From Cryphonectria parasitica EP155 (taxonomy: Eukaryota; Ascomycota; Sordariomycetes; Diaporthales; Cryphonectriaceae), in contig NW_024468911.1 in the NCBI RefSeq assembly GCF_011745365.1, positions 4,520,759 to 4,584,758 of the forward strand: a stretch of 64,000 nucleotides of DNA. The letters run 5' to 3'. Under the pieces are notes generated by a model. The model was not told where the DNA came from, did not search any database, and saw only the letters and a program-made list of their open reading frames with translations. Positions 35,020 to 46,088 of the stretch are shown here, piece after piece. Made by a program: the position numbers and the translations under genes. The stretch's first letter is position 1; the number at the start of each line of letters is the position of its first letter.

Positions 35020-36910
35020 TTAGTTTGCCGTGGCGGGTCCGTCCGGCTGGACCTCAACGCTCAGGTCCTTGACTTTGAGGTCACTCGTGATCTCAAAGAT
35101 CGTGCGTGGCTGGTGGAAATCATTGTTTACTAGGGTGTCGAGAAGTTAGTAGGGAGCCCTCTCAAGGATTCCAATAACACATGTTACAGGGCAGAGAGGG
35201 AAAAGACTCACCGATGTTAACAAGACGCCACTCCCTCATCATGCGCTCGAGCAGGATGCGGCTGGGGCTGCCTGCATCAAAGCACCTCGCCCAGTCCATG
35301 CCGAGCTGGAAAGCCTCGTCTTTCCAGGCGAGGAAGCTAATGGACTCGACAATGGTGGGCTGGACGATCTCCTTGCCGGGAAACACGCCCCAGGTGACTG
35401 CATTGGGACCCTCTGACGGCGTGTTGGTCTTGAAGTCGCCGGCCTTGGTGGTGGCGTAATAGGTCAAGTCTGGGTTCTTCTCGATGCGCGAAATCAACTC
35501 GGGGAAGACGTCTGGCGAGACAAAGAGTTCCACATAGGCCTTCTGGTAGACGAAGCCGTTCTTGGGGCCCCAGCCGTGAACAGGGTGGTTCGACTTGACG
35601 CCGTTGACGGCGGGCTGCGAGTTGATGGTGATCAGACCCCTGCTGTTAAGGGCGATGAGGTCGTCAATGATGGGGCCGGCCTCGCCGGTGAGGGGCGCCT
35701 CGCTCCAGGGGAGAGAGTCGAGCTCCTTGTTCAGGTACCTAACGAAAACGTTGGAGATGTCCTGGATGGACTTGGGCTCGCCCCACTTCTTGCGGTTCTG
35801 CTCGTTGGTGCCGGTCAGGCCGATGCCGTAGGCGTCCAGCTCGCCAAAGGCAGGGGAGCGGGAGTCGCCCCAGCGGCCATTGGGAAATTCGTCCCAGTCC
35901 ATGGTCCTCGAGATGTACGACTTGTTCCTATTGCGCCAGAAGATGGGGCGCACGTCCTCCTGCCGCCTGCCGAGGGCAAGGGACTGCTTCCATGGTAAGG
36001 ACTGCTGAATGGGGCTGCGCTCCGAGGGCAGCCAGTCCAGCTCCTCGAGAACCATGCGCGTGGCCTGTGCCAGGTTCATGGTGTAGAAGTGCAGGTGGGG
36101 GATACCGGCAGCGACGATCTTACGGCACATGTCGGCGACGAGAGTCTTGCCGAGGTCGCGGACAGCAACGTCGTCGTTCTTGACAGGCTCCAGGGCAGCC
36201 ATGAACTCATCGGGAACCCTGCAGTTCATGTGGTTGGCCCGCCGCAGGAAGCTGGCATAGGTAGCGATAGGCATGATGCCGGGGAGGATGGGCACGTCGA
36301 TACCGCGGGCCCGAACCTTGGCTACCCAACGCAGGAAGTTGTCGACGTCGTAGAACATCTGGGTAACAATGAAACCGGCGCCAGCGTCCACCTTCTCCTT
36401 GAGGTGGTCCAGCAGCTGGTCCTCGTCCTTGTTGTCATCGCAGCCCTCCGGATAGCCGGCGACGCCGATGTCGAAGTGATCGTGGTACGTCTTACGGATA
36501 TGGCGCACCAGGTCCTTGGCGTAAGTGAAGCCGTCGTCGGCAGCCTCCCATTTCTCCTTGTCCCTGGGCGGGTCGCCCCTCAGCGCGAGGATGTTGGTGC
36601 AGCCGGCTTTGTAGGCTTTGCGCAGGGCCTCGTCCACTTTCTCCAGGCCCATGTCAGTGCATGTGAGGTGCATGCAGGTCTCGAGACCAAAATAGGCCTG
36701 CGCCTGGCTGACCATCTCGCAGGTAAGCTCGGCAATGCGGCCGCCGGCGCCCCATGTGATGTCGATGAACTTGGGGCCGAAGTGGTCCATACGCTCGATG
36801 CGGTCGTAGAGGTTCTGGACGCCGGTGAGGGTCTTTGGTGGGAAGTACTCGAAAGAGAAGGAGGGCTGGCCCGTCCTCTCGGCGTCTGCGATCATCTCTT
36901 TGATGTGCAT
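35020..36910 (-). CDS. MET13: Methylenetetrahydrofolate reductase (MET13 type)
   Basis: Two exons, 36910-35212 and 35129-35020, encode 602 aa. The 82-bp intron runs from GTGAGT to CTAG and joins MREWRLVNI to VNNDFHQPRTIFEIT. The enzyme reduces 5,10-methylenetetrahydrofolate to 5-methyltetrahydrofolate, feeding methionine synthesis. The catalytic TIM-barrel half (about residues 1-300) shows FSFEYFPPKT, FIDITWGAGG, MHLTCTDMG, NILALRGDPPRD, FIVTQMFYDVDNF and PILPGIMPI. The C-terminal half (about 330-600) is the eukaryotic regulatory domain, with DEFPNGRWGDSRSPAFG, HGWGPKNGFVYQKAYVE and AVTWGVFPGKEI. The sequence follows yeast Met13 more closely than Met12, including the LVNIV-ND ending. Without the second exon the protein would end in an unrelated tail, which supports the splice. 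Confidence 0.94.
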
Positions 36911-38399
36911 CTTGGCGGCGCTTCGTGGTGGTGGTGGTGGCAGGGAGAAGGGGAGAGCGAAGGGAGCGAGGGAGGATCTCTCGTGGGCTCAGAACGGTCC
37001 GATGCTCTCCGAGCTTAGACTGAACGGGAGGAAGGAGGAGGAGGGTCGAAATTATTAGTGAGAAGGGGTGCTCAGGAAAGAAGCTCTATAGGCAGAGGAT
37101 GTGTCAGTCAAGGGTGGCTCTTTAAGGTCTTTTAGCTTGCTGTCTCGTAGTACGCAGCCGCAAGTTTCTGGAGAAAGGAAAAGTCCGGACTGGAGACCCT
37201 TATTAGTCTGCCCAAGAATATAGTTGGGCGAGAGAAGTTTGTCTTAAGAGGTGCAGCAGGAATGAGAATTTGGGCCGTTGGTTCGGAGACTTCTTGAAAG
37301 GCGCCGAGGTCCGTTGGAGTTGACTGGCAGGAAGCTTGCAAACAAAGGGAGCAAAAAAATAAAATTGCAAAGAACAAGGGAAATGAATCGTGAGAGTCAA
37401 CAGAAAAACCTTACCTTTACAATCTTGAAAGTAAGATATTTAAAAACTCAACTCGTCCCCTTTGTGGATGACTTCTTCTCTATTCCACCATGAGGAGGGA
37501 TTGGGGAGGGGAGGGGAACAGGGGAGGATGAGAAGAAAGAGGGGTTCTGAAGAGTAAGAGTGTGAGGCTTTGCGTGTGACGATGGAAGTAAGAAGAAGAA
37601 GACCGGTGAAAGAGTTTAGCCTCCTCCGACTCGGCGACGACAGTGTCTGCATTGTGCTAAGTCGGATGCGGGCCGGCCTCCCAATACTAAGTCGTTCTGC
37701 ATGTACTATACAAGGTACAGGTATTTAAGTGCTACTCTACCCTCCACTCACATTCGAATGCCTCTATCCTTCGCTCCCTTTGACTGCAGGAAATAAATAT
37801 TCCTCTCTTTCCTCTTATTTGCTAGACTGAGCACGCCAGTATGCAACATGCATGTCGCATCTGACCCCTCAATTGGTTGGTCAAGTCAACAGTTCTCCTC
37901 CTCCTCAACGTTTCGAAGATAGTACCGAATCAGTGAGTATACATTAAAATTCCGTCATATCGCATAGCATAGGTGCTGACGGCACTAGGGGAGCCAGCGC
38001 ACTGTTACCACTAGAATGCACATACAATGTGAGTGATGTTTCGTATAGATCAAATCACGACATGTCATGTTCTGAAAAGTCAATTCAACTCTTTTGGTGG
38101 TGGATAGGAAAAGGTCGCTCGCACATATTTGGTGAGCCAGGGTCCGAGATCGCAGGGTTGATGGAGGGGCAAGCTACAGTAGCACCTGCCAAAATACTTT
38201 GTACCACAATACTATGGATGAAGAGGAATGGTTTCCCCAACCCCCACTATGACGAGCCGAACCGAATGGTTGGGTCGTCCCTGCCAGCTGGCGCTCGTCT
38301 GCCCAACCACCTGCCACCAACTGCTCCCCGCTTGGGTCCTCCTTCTTCTCCTCGGCCTCCTTCCTACAACAATACGACTACACAACCATCACCATAAGA
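36911..38399. other. MTHFR promoter region and intergenic DNA
   Basis: About 1.5 kb. The first several hundred bases are the leader and promoter of the MTHFR gene, and the last part is the 3' region of the MFS gene. Small overlapping frames occur without a domain. Confidence 0.55.
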
Positions 38400-40104
38400 T
38401 CAATAACTCGCACCAGCCCTCATCCTCATCCTCTTCCCAAATCTCCACAATAACAATGGGCACATCACCCCCAGGACCACTCCCACCAGGGAAAGCACAC
38501 TGTTCCCCCACCCATACCCCAGCCCCGCGTACATACTCGGCGCGAACAGCGGAAACGCAAACGCCGTCATGCTTCTGAGGAACTGCGTCGCCGCCAGCGC
38601 GCTGCCCGTGTGCTCAGGCCACGCATCGATTATGTACGCCTGCATGGGAAGTCCCAACAGTTGGCTCCCAAACATGTACACGAACGCGCCCAGGTCCACG
38701 GCCGCCCACTGCACGCGGTACTGCGCCGTCCAACCGTAGAGGAGAAGGCCCGCAGGCGCAACGAGGGCTCCTGGCAGCATCAGTGGCAGGCGGAACTCAG
38801 GAATGTGCTCGCGCTGCTGCTCGCCAGCGCCGCCGCCGTCGTTGGCGCCCCGCTTCAGCATCCGCAGGAAGAACCTGTCCATAAGAGGTCCGCCGACCTG
38901 CGACCCGACTATCTCCCCCAACGCACACGAGATATAGTGCAGGCCGCTGGTCTCGACAGTCTCGCTGTACTGCTCGACCCACACGGTGGCGAAACGCGAG
39001 AGCACCACATAGAGGAGGCCATAGTTGTATGCCTGCATCGCCCCGATCATCTGGAGGCTTGGATGGAAGGCCAGGAGCCGCAACGGGCGGGTGAGAGCCT
39101 GTCTGAGCACCTGGGCCAATGGCTTCTTGTCGTCCAGGCGCTCGTATGCCGTGCGGTAGTCGGTGTTGCCCGTATCTCGACGGAGCTTCTCGGCGCGCCT
39201 CTGCAGGATCACGGGAGCGAAAGTCTCCCGGACCGTGGTCCATGTAACGGCTGTCATGAGGACTTGGAAGATGGATGTCGCCCTAGAATGTTCCTGAGTT
39301 AGGGCTGTAGGGCTTGCCTTGATAGTGCTGAAGGGCCCGCGCTTACCAGAACATCCATCTCCAGCTGGCTCTTCCCGCCATGTAACCACCCACGATAGGA
39401 CCTGTCGGTCGTTGATGAGAGACGCCATACAGACAACTTGTCGATAGGGACAAGATATACTAACCAACCGCAGAACCGAGGACAGAAATAGTCAGGTAAA
39501 TCCTCAACCCTCTTCCCCTTTCCTCAGTTGTCCAAATATCTCCCAGCACACCGCCACCAAGCGCATAGATGGCGCTCGCCCCAAATCCCGCCATGAACCG
39601 CGCACTGATCAGCAACCCCTTCGTATTGGCAAACCCACACACAATGTTCCAAAGAATGAACCACCCGTTGGAGGCATGCAAGACCCGCTTGCGCCCGTAA
39701 ACCTCTGACAACGGACCGATGATCAGTGGGCCAAATGCCGTTGCCAGCAGATACACAGATAGTGCCATGGCCGACTCAGCTGCCGTCATGTCCAGCTCCT
39801 TCTGGATCGTGGTGAGCGCCGGTGCCATAATGGTCGATACCATGATGCGGTTGAAGCCCGATGCGGAGAGCGAGTCGGTCACTACCCACTTGCGGCGCGC
39901 TGGCCAGTCCTTGGGGTTTTCGCTGTCGAAGGGCTGCCTAAACTCGACAAGGAAGGGGTCGTCATTGGCTTTGGTGATGGTGGCGTCTCTACCTGTGTGT
40001 ACTGTAGACTTCATCTCCACGTCGTGAGAGGGTGGCGTTCCTGATTCCACAGCCATTATCGGGCCCACGGTCTGCGTGTGGGTAGCCATGGTCTTTGGTC
40101 TCAT
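38400..40104 (-). CDS. MFS drug:H+ antiporter, DHA1 (12-TM) type
   Basis: Three exons, 40104-39465, 39401-39347 and 39282-38400, encode 525 aa. The 55-nt middle exon restores the motif PIVGGYMAGRASWRWMFW at the end of TM5/TM6. The N-terminal cytosolic tail ends in NPKDWPARRKW, the usual sequence ahead of TM1 in fungal DHA1 transporters. Motif A is GPLSEVYGRKRVL between TM2 and TM3. Twelve hydrophobic segments are expected, six on each side of a long charged central loop (RRAEKLRRDTGNTDYRTAYE). It should export small molecules across the plasma membrane. It is about 3.7 kb from the cluster MFS gene and may be unrelated to the cluster. The first ATG was used; Met6 is an alternative start. Confidence 0.88.
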
Positions 40105-41657
40105 TTACGCGGCTTTTCTCAAGTTTGAGTGGAGGCGAGGCGGCTGAGCATAGCAGCACAGCAACGGTGGTGTCGATTATCATCGAACCTTTATATTCGC
40201 CGTGCTCAAGGCCTTTTCTTAAACTGCCTGTCTGTCTGTCGTATAGCCCAAGCTAGTGCTTGCTCGCCAGACGAGCAATCCGAGCGGCGATAAATCGGGG
40301 GACATAAATAGCCAGCACTTATCAGATTTCTTGTTGAGTCATAATCTCACTGACGTAAATTATCAGAGATACTTGACAGGATGTTACTTATGGGATTCCT
40401 GGCGATGGGCGAAGGATCGCTCACATTGGCGGTGTGACGGCCGAGACTGTCTCGGCGCTCGGCTTCGGCGCTGGGCCTGGTACATATCAGCTGTGTCTGT
40501 CGACAGTAAACGAAGCACCCATTGACTTCACTTCATGATTTGAGTTCTCATATAGCCGTCAATACAAGGGAACCCTTTTTGCAGAACTGAGGAAACACCA
40601 CTGGTGGCTGCAAGTGCTTTGTGCTGCTCTGGCCAGGAAGTGGGGGACATGGGCCATCATGCCCACTGCTATGTGTATCAGTGCCATCACGATTGAGAAG
40701 CAGCCTTCTTGTAGATTTACAAGCTGTGATTCCCATGATACGAAACCTGTTGGTCGAGAGAATGGGGGAAATGCCGAGTCTTTTCATTTCTTTTGTGGGT
40801 TGAAGAAATTCTTTTTCATACACTCTTCCCACTTCAAGAAAACTCCAGGTTTCTAACTTTCTCCATTTCGTATGTTCAATAAATACTGGAATGACAAAAC
40901 AACTCCTTCTCATATATCCCAGAATGACAGATGCGCACTGCTCAGAAATGCAGTCAGTCTTTGTAGGACACCACACTCGTTATCCATGATGTTGGCTTGC
41001 GGTTAAATAAGCACTTTTTCTTTTCATTAATCAGGACTACCAGAGCGTTCACATTTGGGCTCCGCTTGCCATAGATGTACATTACATACATGGGAAGATT
41101 CCAAGCACTGACTAATGAGTTTCCTTTTAACACACTTAGGTCAAGTAATCAAATATTTGCCTATGTGAGATGACCTTCAATGTGGCGGAACAAGAGGGAT
41201 CAAATACTGGGGGAGGAATTGGTCTACTTTAGCTCGCCTTTTCCCAGCTTGAATGGGTGGTTCAAGAAGTGTGAATGGTCCAAGTGGTCCTTTGAAGTAT
41301 AACAACAGACGTGAATTGACTTGGGGAGTCATGGAAAAAGTTTATCAGAATGTGAATGATTGTATCACTTTTATCGATTGCAGTGCAGGTCACTTTCACA
41401 GACATGGCCAGTACTATAAAACACTGCAGACTTTTCTTTCTCCTTCTTTCCCAAATCGAAAATCAACCTATCCTATCCCTCCCACTGAAACACAAATTAA
41501 CAGGTGAGTACATCTTCTACCTCTCTAAAAGTTGCTAGACCAAAACCTCCTGGCATCATCCACTCACTCTACAAGGTAATTACTCATCAAGTCGATACAG
41601 CACTCTCACGCGAAGTCCATTCCTACAACAAAGAAAGAACAGCAACCACCTGCAACG
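40105..41657. other. Intergenic stretch, promoters on both sides
   Basis: About 1.55 kb between the divergent MFS gene and the small secreted-protein gene. It is relatively A+T rich. Only small frames occur; no supported feature. Confidence 0.55.
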
Positions 41658-41994
41658 ATGCATTTCTTCCACATAATCATCGTCGCCAACCTGACAGCCT
41701 TGGCTGCTGCCGAGTCCTTCTGCTGCATCCCAGGTTGCTGGGGCTGCAGCACTCAGACCTGTGGCGCTGGTATCGGCAATTGCGATTCCAATGCTTGGGT
41801 GCGATTTCCCCCCCTTTCTTTTTTAATTACCTCTCCTTACTTCAATGCCCAAACTTCCACTCAAAGGGCTTGCAAGGCTAACCAATTTCTATCTTTCTTC
41901 ATAGCAATTCGTCTGCTGCGCTGATGAGAAGCTTGCTGTCCATGGCGTTCTGCTGAACCAGACCTCCAAGGCTGTCGACATGCCCAAGGAGTAG
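41658..41994 (+). CDS. Small secreted cysteine-rich protein (76 aa)
   Basis: Two exons, 41658-41798 and 41905-41994, joined in phase 0 across a 106-bp intron ending in TTCATAG. The precursor starts MHFFHIIIVANLTALAAA, a clear secretion signal with probable cleavage before ESFCC. The mature part is about 58 residues with eight Cys (22, 23, 27, 30, 35, 42, 51 and 52), an even number fitting four disulfides. One N-glycosylation sequon, NQT, lies near the C-terminus. The spacing CC-x3-C-x2-C-x4-C-x6-C-x8-CC does not match the hydrophobin pattern (C-CC-C-C-CC-C). Apart from being a small secreted disulfide-rich protein, no family is recognised. An effector-like, antimicrobial or surface role is possible but is inference only. 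The exon lacking a signal peptide would be meaningless alone, and the splice adds the last two Cys, which supports the model. Confidence 0.72.
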
Positions 41995-42243
41995 AGGCAA
42001 GGAAGGAAGGGGCTTCGCAGGATTTCCAATTAGTTTGGTACACGAACTGACTGTGATCAAAAAATAATTTGGGATTTGGTGGAAGGGTTAGTGGGAGACA
42101 GTCTCGTATTGACACAACCTCGCATCCTAGCCATGGTAGAGACGAGAGACATCAATACACACAAACAAACACCAACGCTGCATGATAATGTGAAAACATG
42201 TTATATATCTGTTGAACCCCTGATTATGTCAAACTATCCCCAG

Positions 42244-42257
42244 CCCCCCCCCCCCCC
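42244..42257. repeat. C14 homopolymer
   Basis: Fourteen consecutive C about 250 bp downstream of the secreted-protein stop codon, in noncoding DNA. Confidence 0.95.
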
Positions 42258-42426
42258 AACCTCCCCTTCCGTCAAATTATAAAAAAAACAAAAAACGTTG
42301 ACCTCTGAGCAGTTGATGATCACTCTATCTACTAAGTAAGTATGAAGGTATTTGAGTAGTCTCGATGAAACTTTTTTCTCTTCTAAAAAAGACAAAAGAA
42401 ACTCAGGTCAGTTGATAACCATCAAC

Positions 42427-42934
42427 TCATAGAGTTAATCTCCAGATACCCCTAGGTCTCAAGCCCAGATACTTGTCATAGTTGTGCATTGCGCGAAAGT
42501 ATGCACCTGCAATATTGTCTGGACGGGTAATTCCAACACGAACGGGCTTCGAGAGTCCCATGCCTCTTTATCACGTTAGGAGATGGCTTTTACCCCAGTC
42601 TTGTGATCCACTTCGACCACGAGGAAGACTGGCTGGCCCTGCTGACGGGGCAGATGGTCGTGAGGCGAGCGGTAGCGGTATGAAGTTTCTGCTGTGCGCG
42701 GCTGCGCGGCTTCTTCTTGCCACTCTCTTTTGCGGATGCAACAGCAGCTTCAGCTGAGATTCCAAACGCAAACCCAATATCTTTGAGGTCTGCCTCAATT
42801 GGTTTGAAGCGAGGTAGATCGATCTCGTCGCCAGTCTCCCAGTCCTCGAAGCAAAGGTTGATGAAGGCTTGGAGCTGATCACCAGTCACAGCCTCCTGGG
42901 GCCGTAATTTCTGCCTAGCAGCACCAATCACCAT
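42427..42934 (-). CDS. Doubtful short gene or gene remnant
   Basis: A frame from the ATG at 42934 has protein-like composition (TGDQLQAFINLCFEDWETG, then DLPRFKPIEADLKDIGFAFG). A second block at 42561-42427 also looks coding (MGLSKPVRVGITRPDNIAG, then AYFRAMHNYDKYLGLRPRG). A 55-nt intron from GTGGTC at 42620 to AAAG at 42566, with a CTAAC branch-like sequence, would join them into 150 aa, but the donor is weak. Another frame between the blocks (PVFLVVEVDHKTGVKAIS) also looks coding, which suggests frameshift decay instead. No family is recognised. Confidence 0.28.
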
Positions 42935-43760
42935 TTACAGGGATGCATTGTGAGCGTCGGTGAGACTGGCTGAGGTGATACATTTCTCTGTGTGCCTGTT
43001 CAGCTGGGTAGCAGGGCCAGCTGGGTGGGCAGCATGGTTGGACTGTAGTATGAGCTGCTACCAGTCATAAATGTCAGTACTGAAGTACACAAGAGGGTTT
43101 ATCAAAGATTTCGAGCAGATCAGCGTACATCAGGTTCATGCAGTGTAATATTAGGAAAATAACAACTCTGCGCTCAGCACCTTGAACACGATCTGCACTT
43201 GTGAGCTGAAGGAGCCTTGGTTTGTCGACATTAGCACCGTATCTGCTCGAGTAAATAGTTTGTTCTTATAATTTACTAAGCTATGATTTATATAGACTAA
43301 TGATGGCGAGTTGTTCGAGTCTCAATTTGTTGTGTTTGATGAGTCCTTTGATGACGATTATGAGAATGTCCAGCATCCTTTTGATATAGCGGGACTTCGA
43401 CACTTCGGCGAATTCGACCTCGCTATGCGGAACCTGGAAAAAAAAAGGATAGACCTGATGATGAGGGCTTGGTGTCCGTTCCAGATTCGACCGTACTCCA
43501 GTCCTCACAGGCTATTCTCATTCGATGAGACTCAAGATTGCTCGTCGTGCCAGATAAAGTCGTCGACGTAAAATACATAGTGATACTGTACAAAACCGTC
43601 CTCCCCGAGGTCATTGTAGGAGTCAGCTCCCTAATGTCGAACTTAGGAGTCGGATCTCTCGTTTCCCTGCCAGAAGTGTGGGAACTCAAGCCTCGAAGGC
43701 GAAGCACATCCCCAACCGCCCTGACACCTGATGATTAGACTAGCCAGCTTCCCGCATTAT

Positions 43761-46088
43761 TCAAGCCTCAGGGGTTTTGTTCTCATCAATATTTTGGACC
43801 CGAACTTCATCACTTTCTCCCTCAGTCTTCTTCTGCACATCAGTTGTTGAATCTACACCCTGCGGAGACTTTTCAATCCTGTTGAAGCCAAGCGTCAGTC
43901 CGGTCAAGAGGGCGACGCCCGCAAATCCAATGGCCATCGCCCAGGCAGCTCGTAGCCCATCCAGATAGCATTCACGTATAGCTAACAGTTGATCGCCAAC
44001 AAAGACTCGTCCGAGATCGGTAGCGCCGGTTGAAATGATTGTCATGCGGCTGACATCGGGAAGGCGTTCAGCGGCAGTGGCCAGTAGGCGATTGAGGAGG
44101 ACGGACTGGGCTGCGGCTACGGATAGTGCACCCGAGAGCAGCTGGAAGACTGTTGTAGAGAACTATTGTCAGCATTTTCTGTAGAATTTTGGCGTATAGT
44201 CAGTCGCTTCAGATAATTGCAGTGTACGTGTGTAGCAATATCTGCATGATGACAATTGGATCTCACTTACAAAGAACGGTAGACATCGACGTGGCCAGGT
44301 CTTCTGGCTTGGAGAAAGCCTGAACAACTGTGAGGGGAATCTGCTGGCAGATACCGTTACCAAATCCAACGACGAACTGGAAGCCGATATAATCTCCAGC
44401 GTAGGAGTCCACCTTCAGGGTATAGAGCAGACCAGCGCCAATGGTGGTGAAACTTGCCCCAACGAAGAGGTATATTTGGTAAAACCGAAACTTGGTGAAA
44501 AGAATTCCGCTGATGACGACGAAGACAGCTATTCGGATGTTGGCGTTTGAGCAACAAGGACTGATTATGGGGGAGGGATGACTTACATGCTGAGACAATG
44601 AGTGGAAGGACTTGAATGCCACTTAAAGTCGGGCTAGAGCCCTTGACAGATTGGAAGTATAAGGGTAGGTTATAGATCATCGAGAAGTTAGCGCAGCTCA
44701 GCCTATCTCTCACTGATTAGCTGACATTATCCAAGGCGATGCATCGTGATCAGCGGGCCTACTGACAGGAACATGAAGGCCGAGCCACCAGCGACATGGC
44801 GCTGTGCAAGAATTCGTAGCATGATGGACGCCCGCTGATCGAGGATCCATTGCACCACGCCAAAGGCAATGGCGAGCAGGATACTGCCAACAAGTGTGCC
44901 AACCACATCTGCGTCGCCCCAAGATTTCGATACGCCGCCCCATTCGAGAGCAAGGAAGTAACAGACGATGGATGCAACTGCCAAAGTTGTACCCAGTAGA
45001 TCCAGCTGCAGGAGCCTTTCTTTGATACTTGCCTGCGGAAGGGGCGCAGTGGGCTTGGGGAACAAAGCGAAGAAAACGAGGGTTGCGACGCCGCCGACGG
45101 GAAGGTTGATGTAGAAGCTGTTGAAAGAATGAGAGAAGTAGTAAGTACTGGATACATGTAGCAGGATATTGAACAGGCGTCTCAAGAATGTATGGATACC
45201 ATGAGCAACGAAGAAGAGAGGGGGCCTACCAGAATCGCCACGACACCTCTCCGGTAAAGGCTCCTCCAACGAGAGGACCGGCCACGCTCGCGATGCTAAA
45301 TGCCGCACCGATACCGCCAATAAATGCAGGAGTTTTTGAGGGCGGCACGAGATGGGAAATAATGACATAGGTGCCGATTGTAACTCCTGCACCTCCGCAG
45401 CCAGTGATGAGACGACCTGCAATGAGCATGTGGCTATTCTGCGCAACGCCTGCCAACAATGGATTGTCAGTTGTATTGCTTCCTTGTTCGTCGTGGGAAC
45501 GACTGCACGAACCGCAAATGAGACTTCCAAGCTCGAATGTAAATACCGACGCGATGTATGCAACCTTGATCGGATGGTATTTGTAGATCTTCCCCCAAGG
45601 CGACTGGAAGACCGCCAAGGTTAGGAAGAAGGCCGAACTATACCACCCGACTTCGTTCAGACTATGGAATTCCTGCGTGATCTTTGGGATTGCAGTTGCG
45701 ACGATGGTCTAAGCAGGTCTTTCTGTGAGCAGGTCGTTTCAAAGAAGCAAAATATTGATCGGATACTGTAAATGATGATGTGACGTACCATATCCAGTGG
45801 GACCTAGACCGAACATTTTTCAGCGTCAGAATCAAGCCTCTGTGAGCCTAGGATGCAATGGAAACCCACAAGAAACATAGTCAGAAGTGTCGCGATGTAG
45901 ACAAGCCACAGCTTCCATCCCTGGGCGTACTCCGACGTCGACTCATCGGTCGAATCATTGTTACTGGCCTTCTCTCTCTTGGAGATGTCCTTTTCCTCTA
46001 GCGAGACGGCGGCTGATGGAACAGCAGCCGAAGAGTCGGGGCTAGTTGCGTCCGCGCTCGTTCGCATCTTGGCTTCATCTGACGACAT
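43761..46088 (-). CDS. MFS efflux pump, DHA2 (14-TM) type
   Basis: Seven exons encode 606 aa: 46088-45870, 45803-45789, 45708-45230, 45117-44767, 44696-44587, 44528-44271 and 44149-43761. Exon 2 is only 15 nt (VPLDM) and restores the family motif FLVPLDMTIVATAIPKIT. The total length is an exact multiple of three. Features include a charged N-terminal tail, the antiporter motif SVAGPLVGGAFTGEVSWR, the following FYINLPVGG and a late LPLYFQSVKGSSPTLSGIQV. This is the pattern of fungal toxin and drug exporters such as those found in many secondary-metabolite clusters. It is divergent from the first methyltransferase gene across a 1.06-kb promoter region that carries candidate regulator sites. The likely role is export of the cluster product or self-protection. 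The exon 4/5 junction uses a weak GTCAGT donor. Confidence 0.88.

Larger units (their letters stand above)
41995..43760. other. Mostly gene-free DNA with one doubtful gene
   Basis: About 1.77 kb between the secreted-protein gene and the DHA2 transporter. It has a C14 run at 42244-42257, the doubtful minus-strand gene at 42427-42934, and an A+T-richer part around 43070-43360. Frames at 43311-43571 (plus) and 43423-43707 (minus) show no consistent domain. Confidence 0.5.

Noticed and set aside
35020..36910. MTHFR as a methyl-supply member of the secondary-metabolite cluster
   Set aside because: It is a universal housekeeping enzyme about 7 kb from the cluster border, separated by unrelated genes; proximity alone is not evidence.
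36089..37018. 309-codon plus-strand frame over the MTHFR gene
   Set aside because: Antisense shadow of a well-supported enzyme with G/C-ending codons; no domain seen.
38400..40104. DHA1 transporter as a cluster member
   Set aside because: A 3.7-kb gap, different MFS subfamily and no shared promoter motif; kept as possible neighbour only.
43311..43571. Plus-strand frame with a VVFDES sequence recalling a Copia-type polyprotein
   Set aside because: Six residues only; no integrase, reverse transcriptase or LTR-like sequence nearby.
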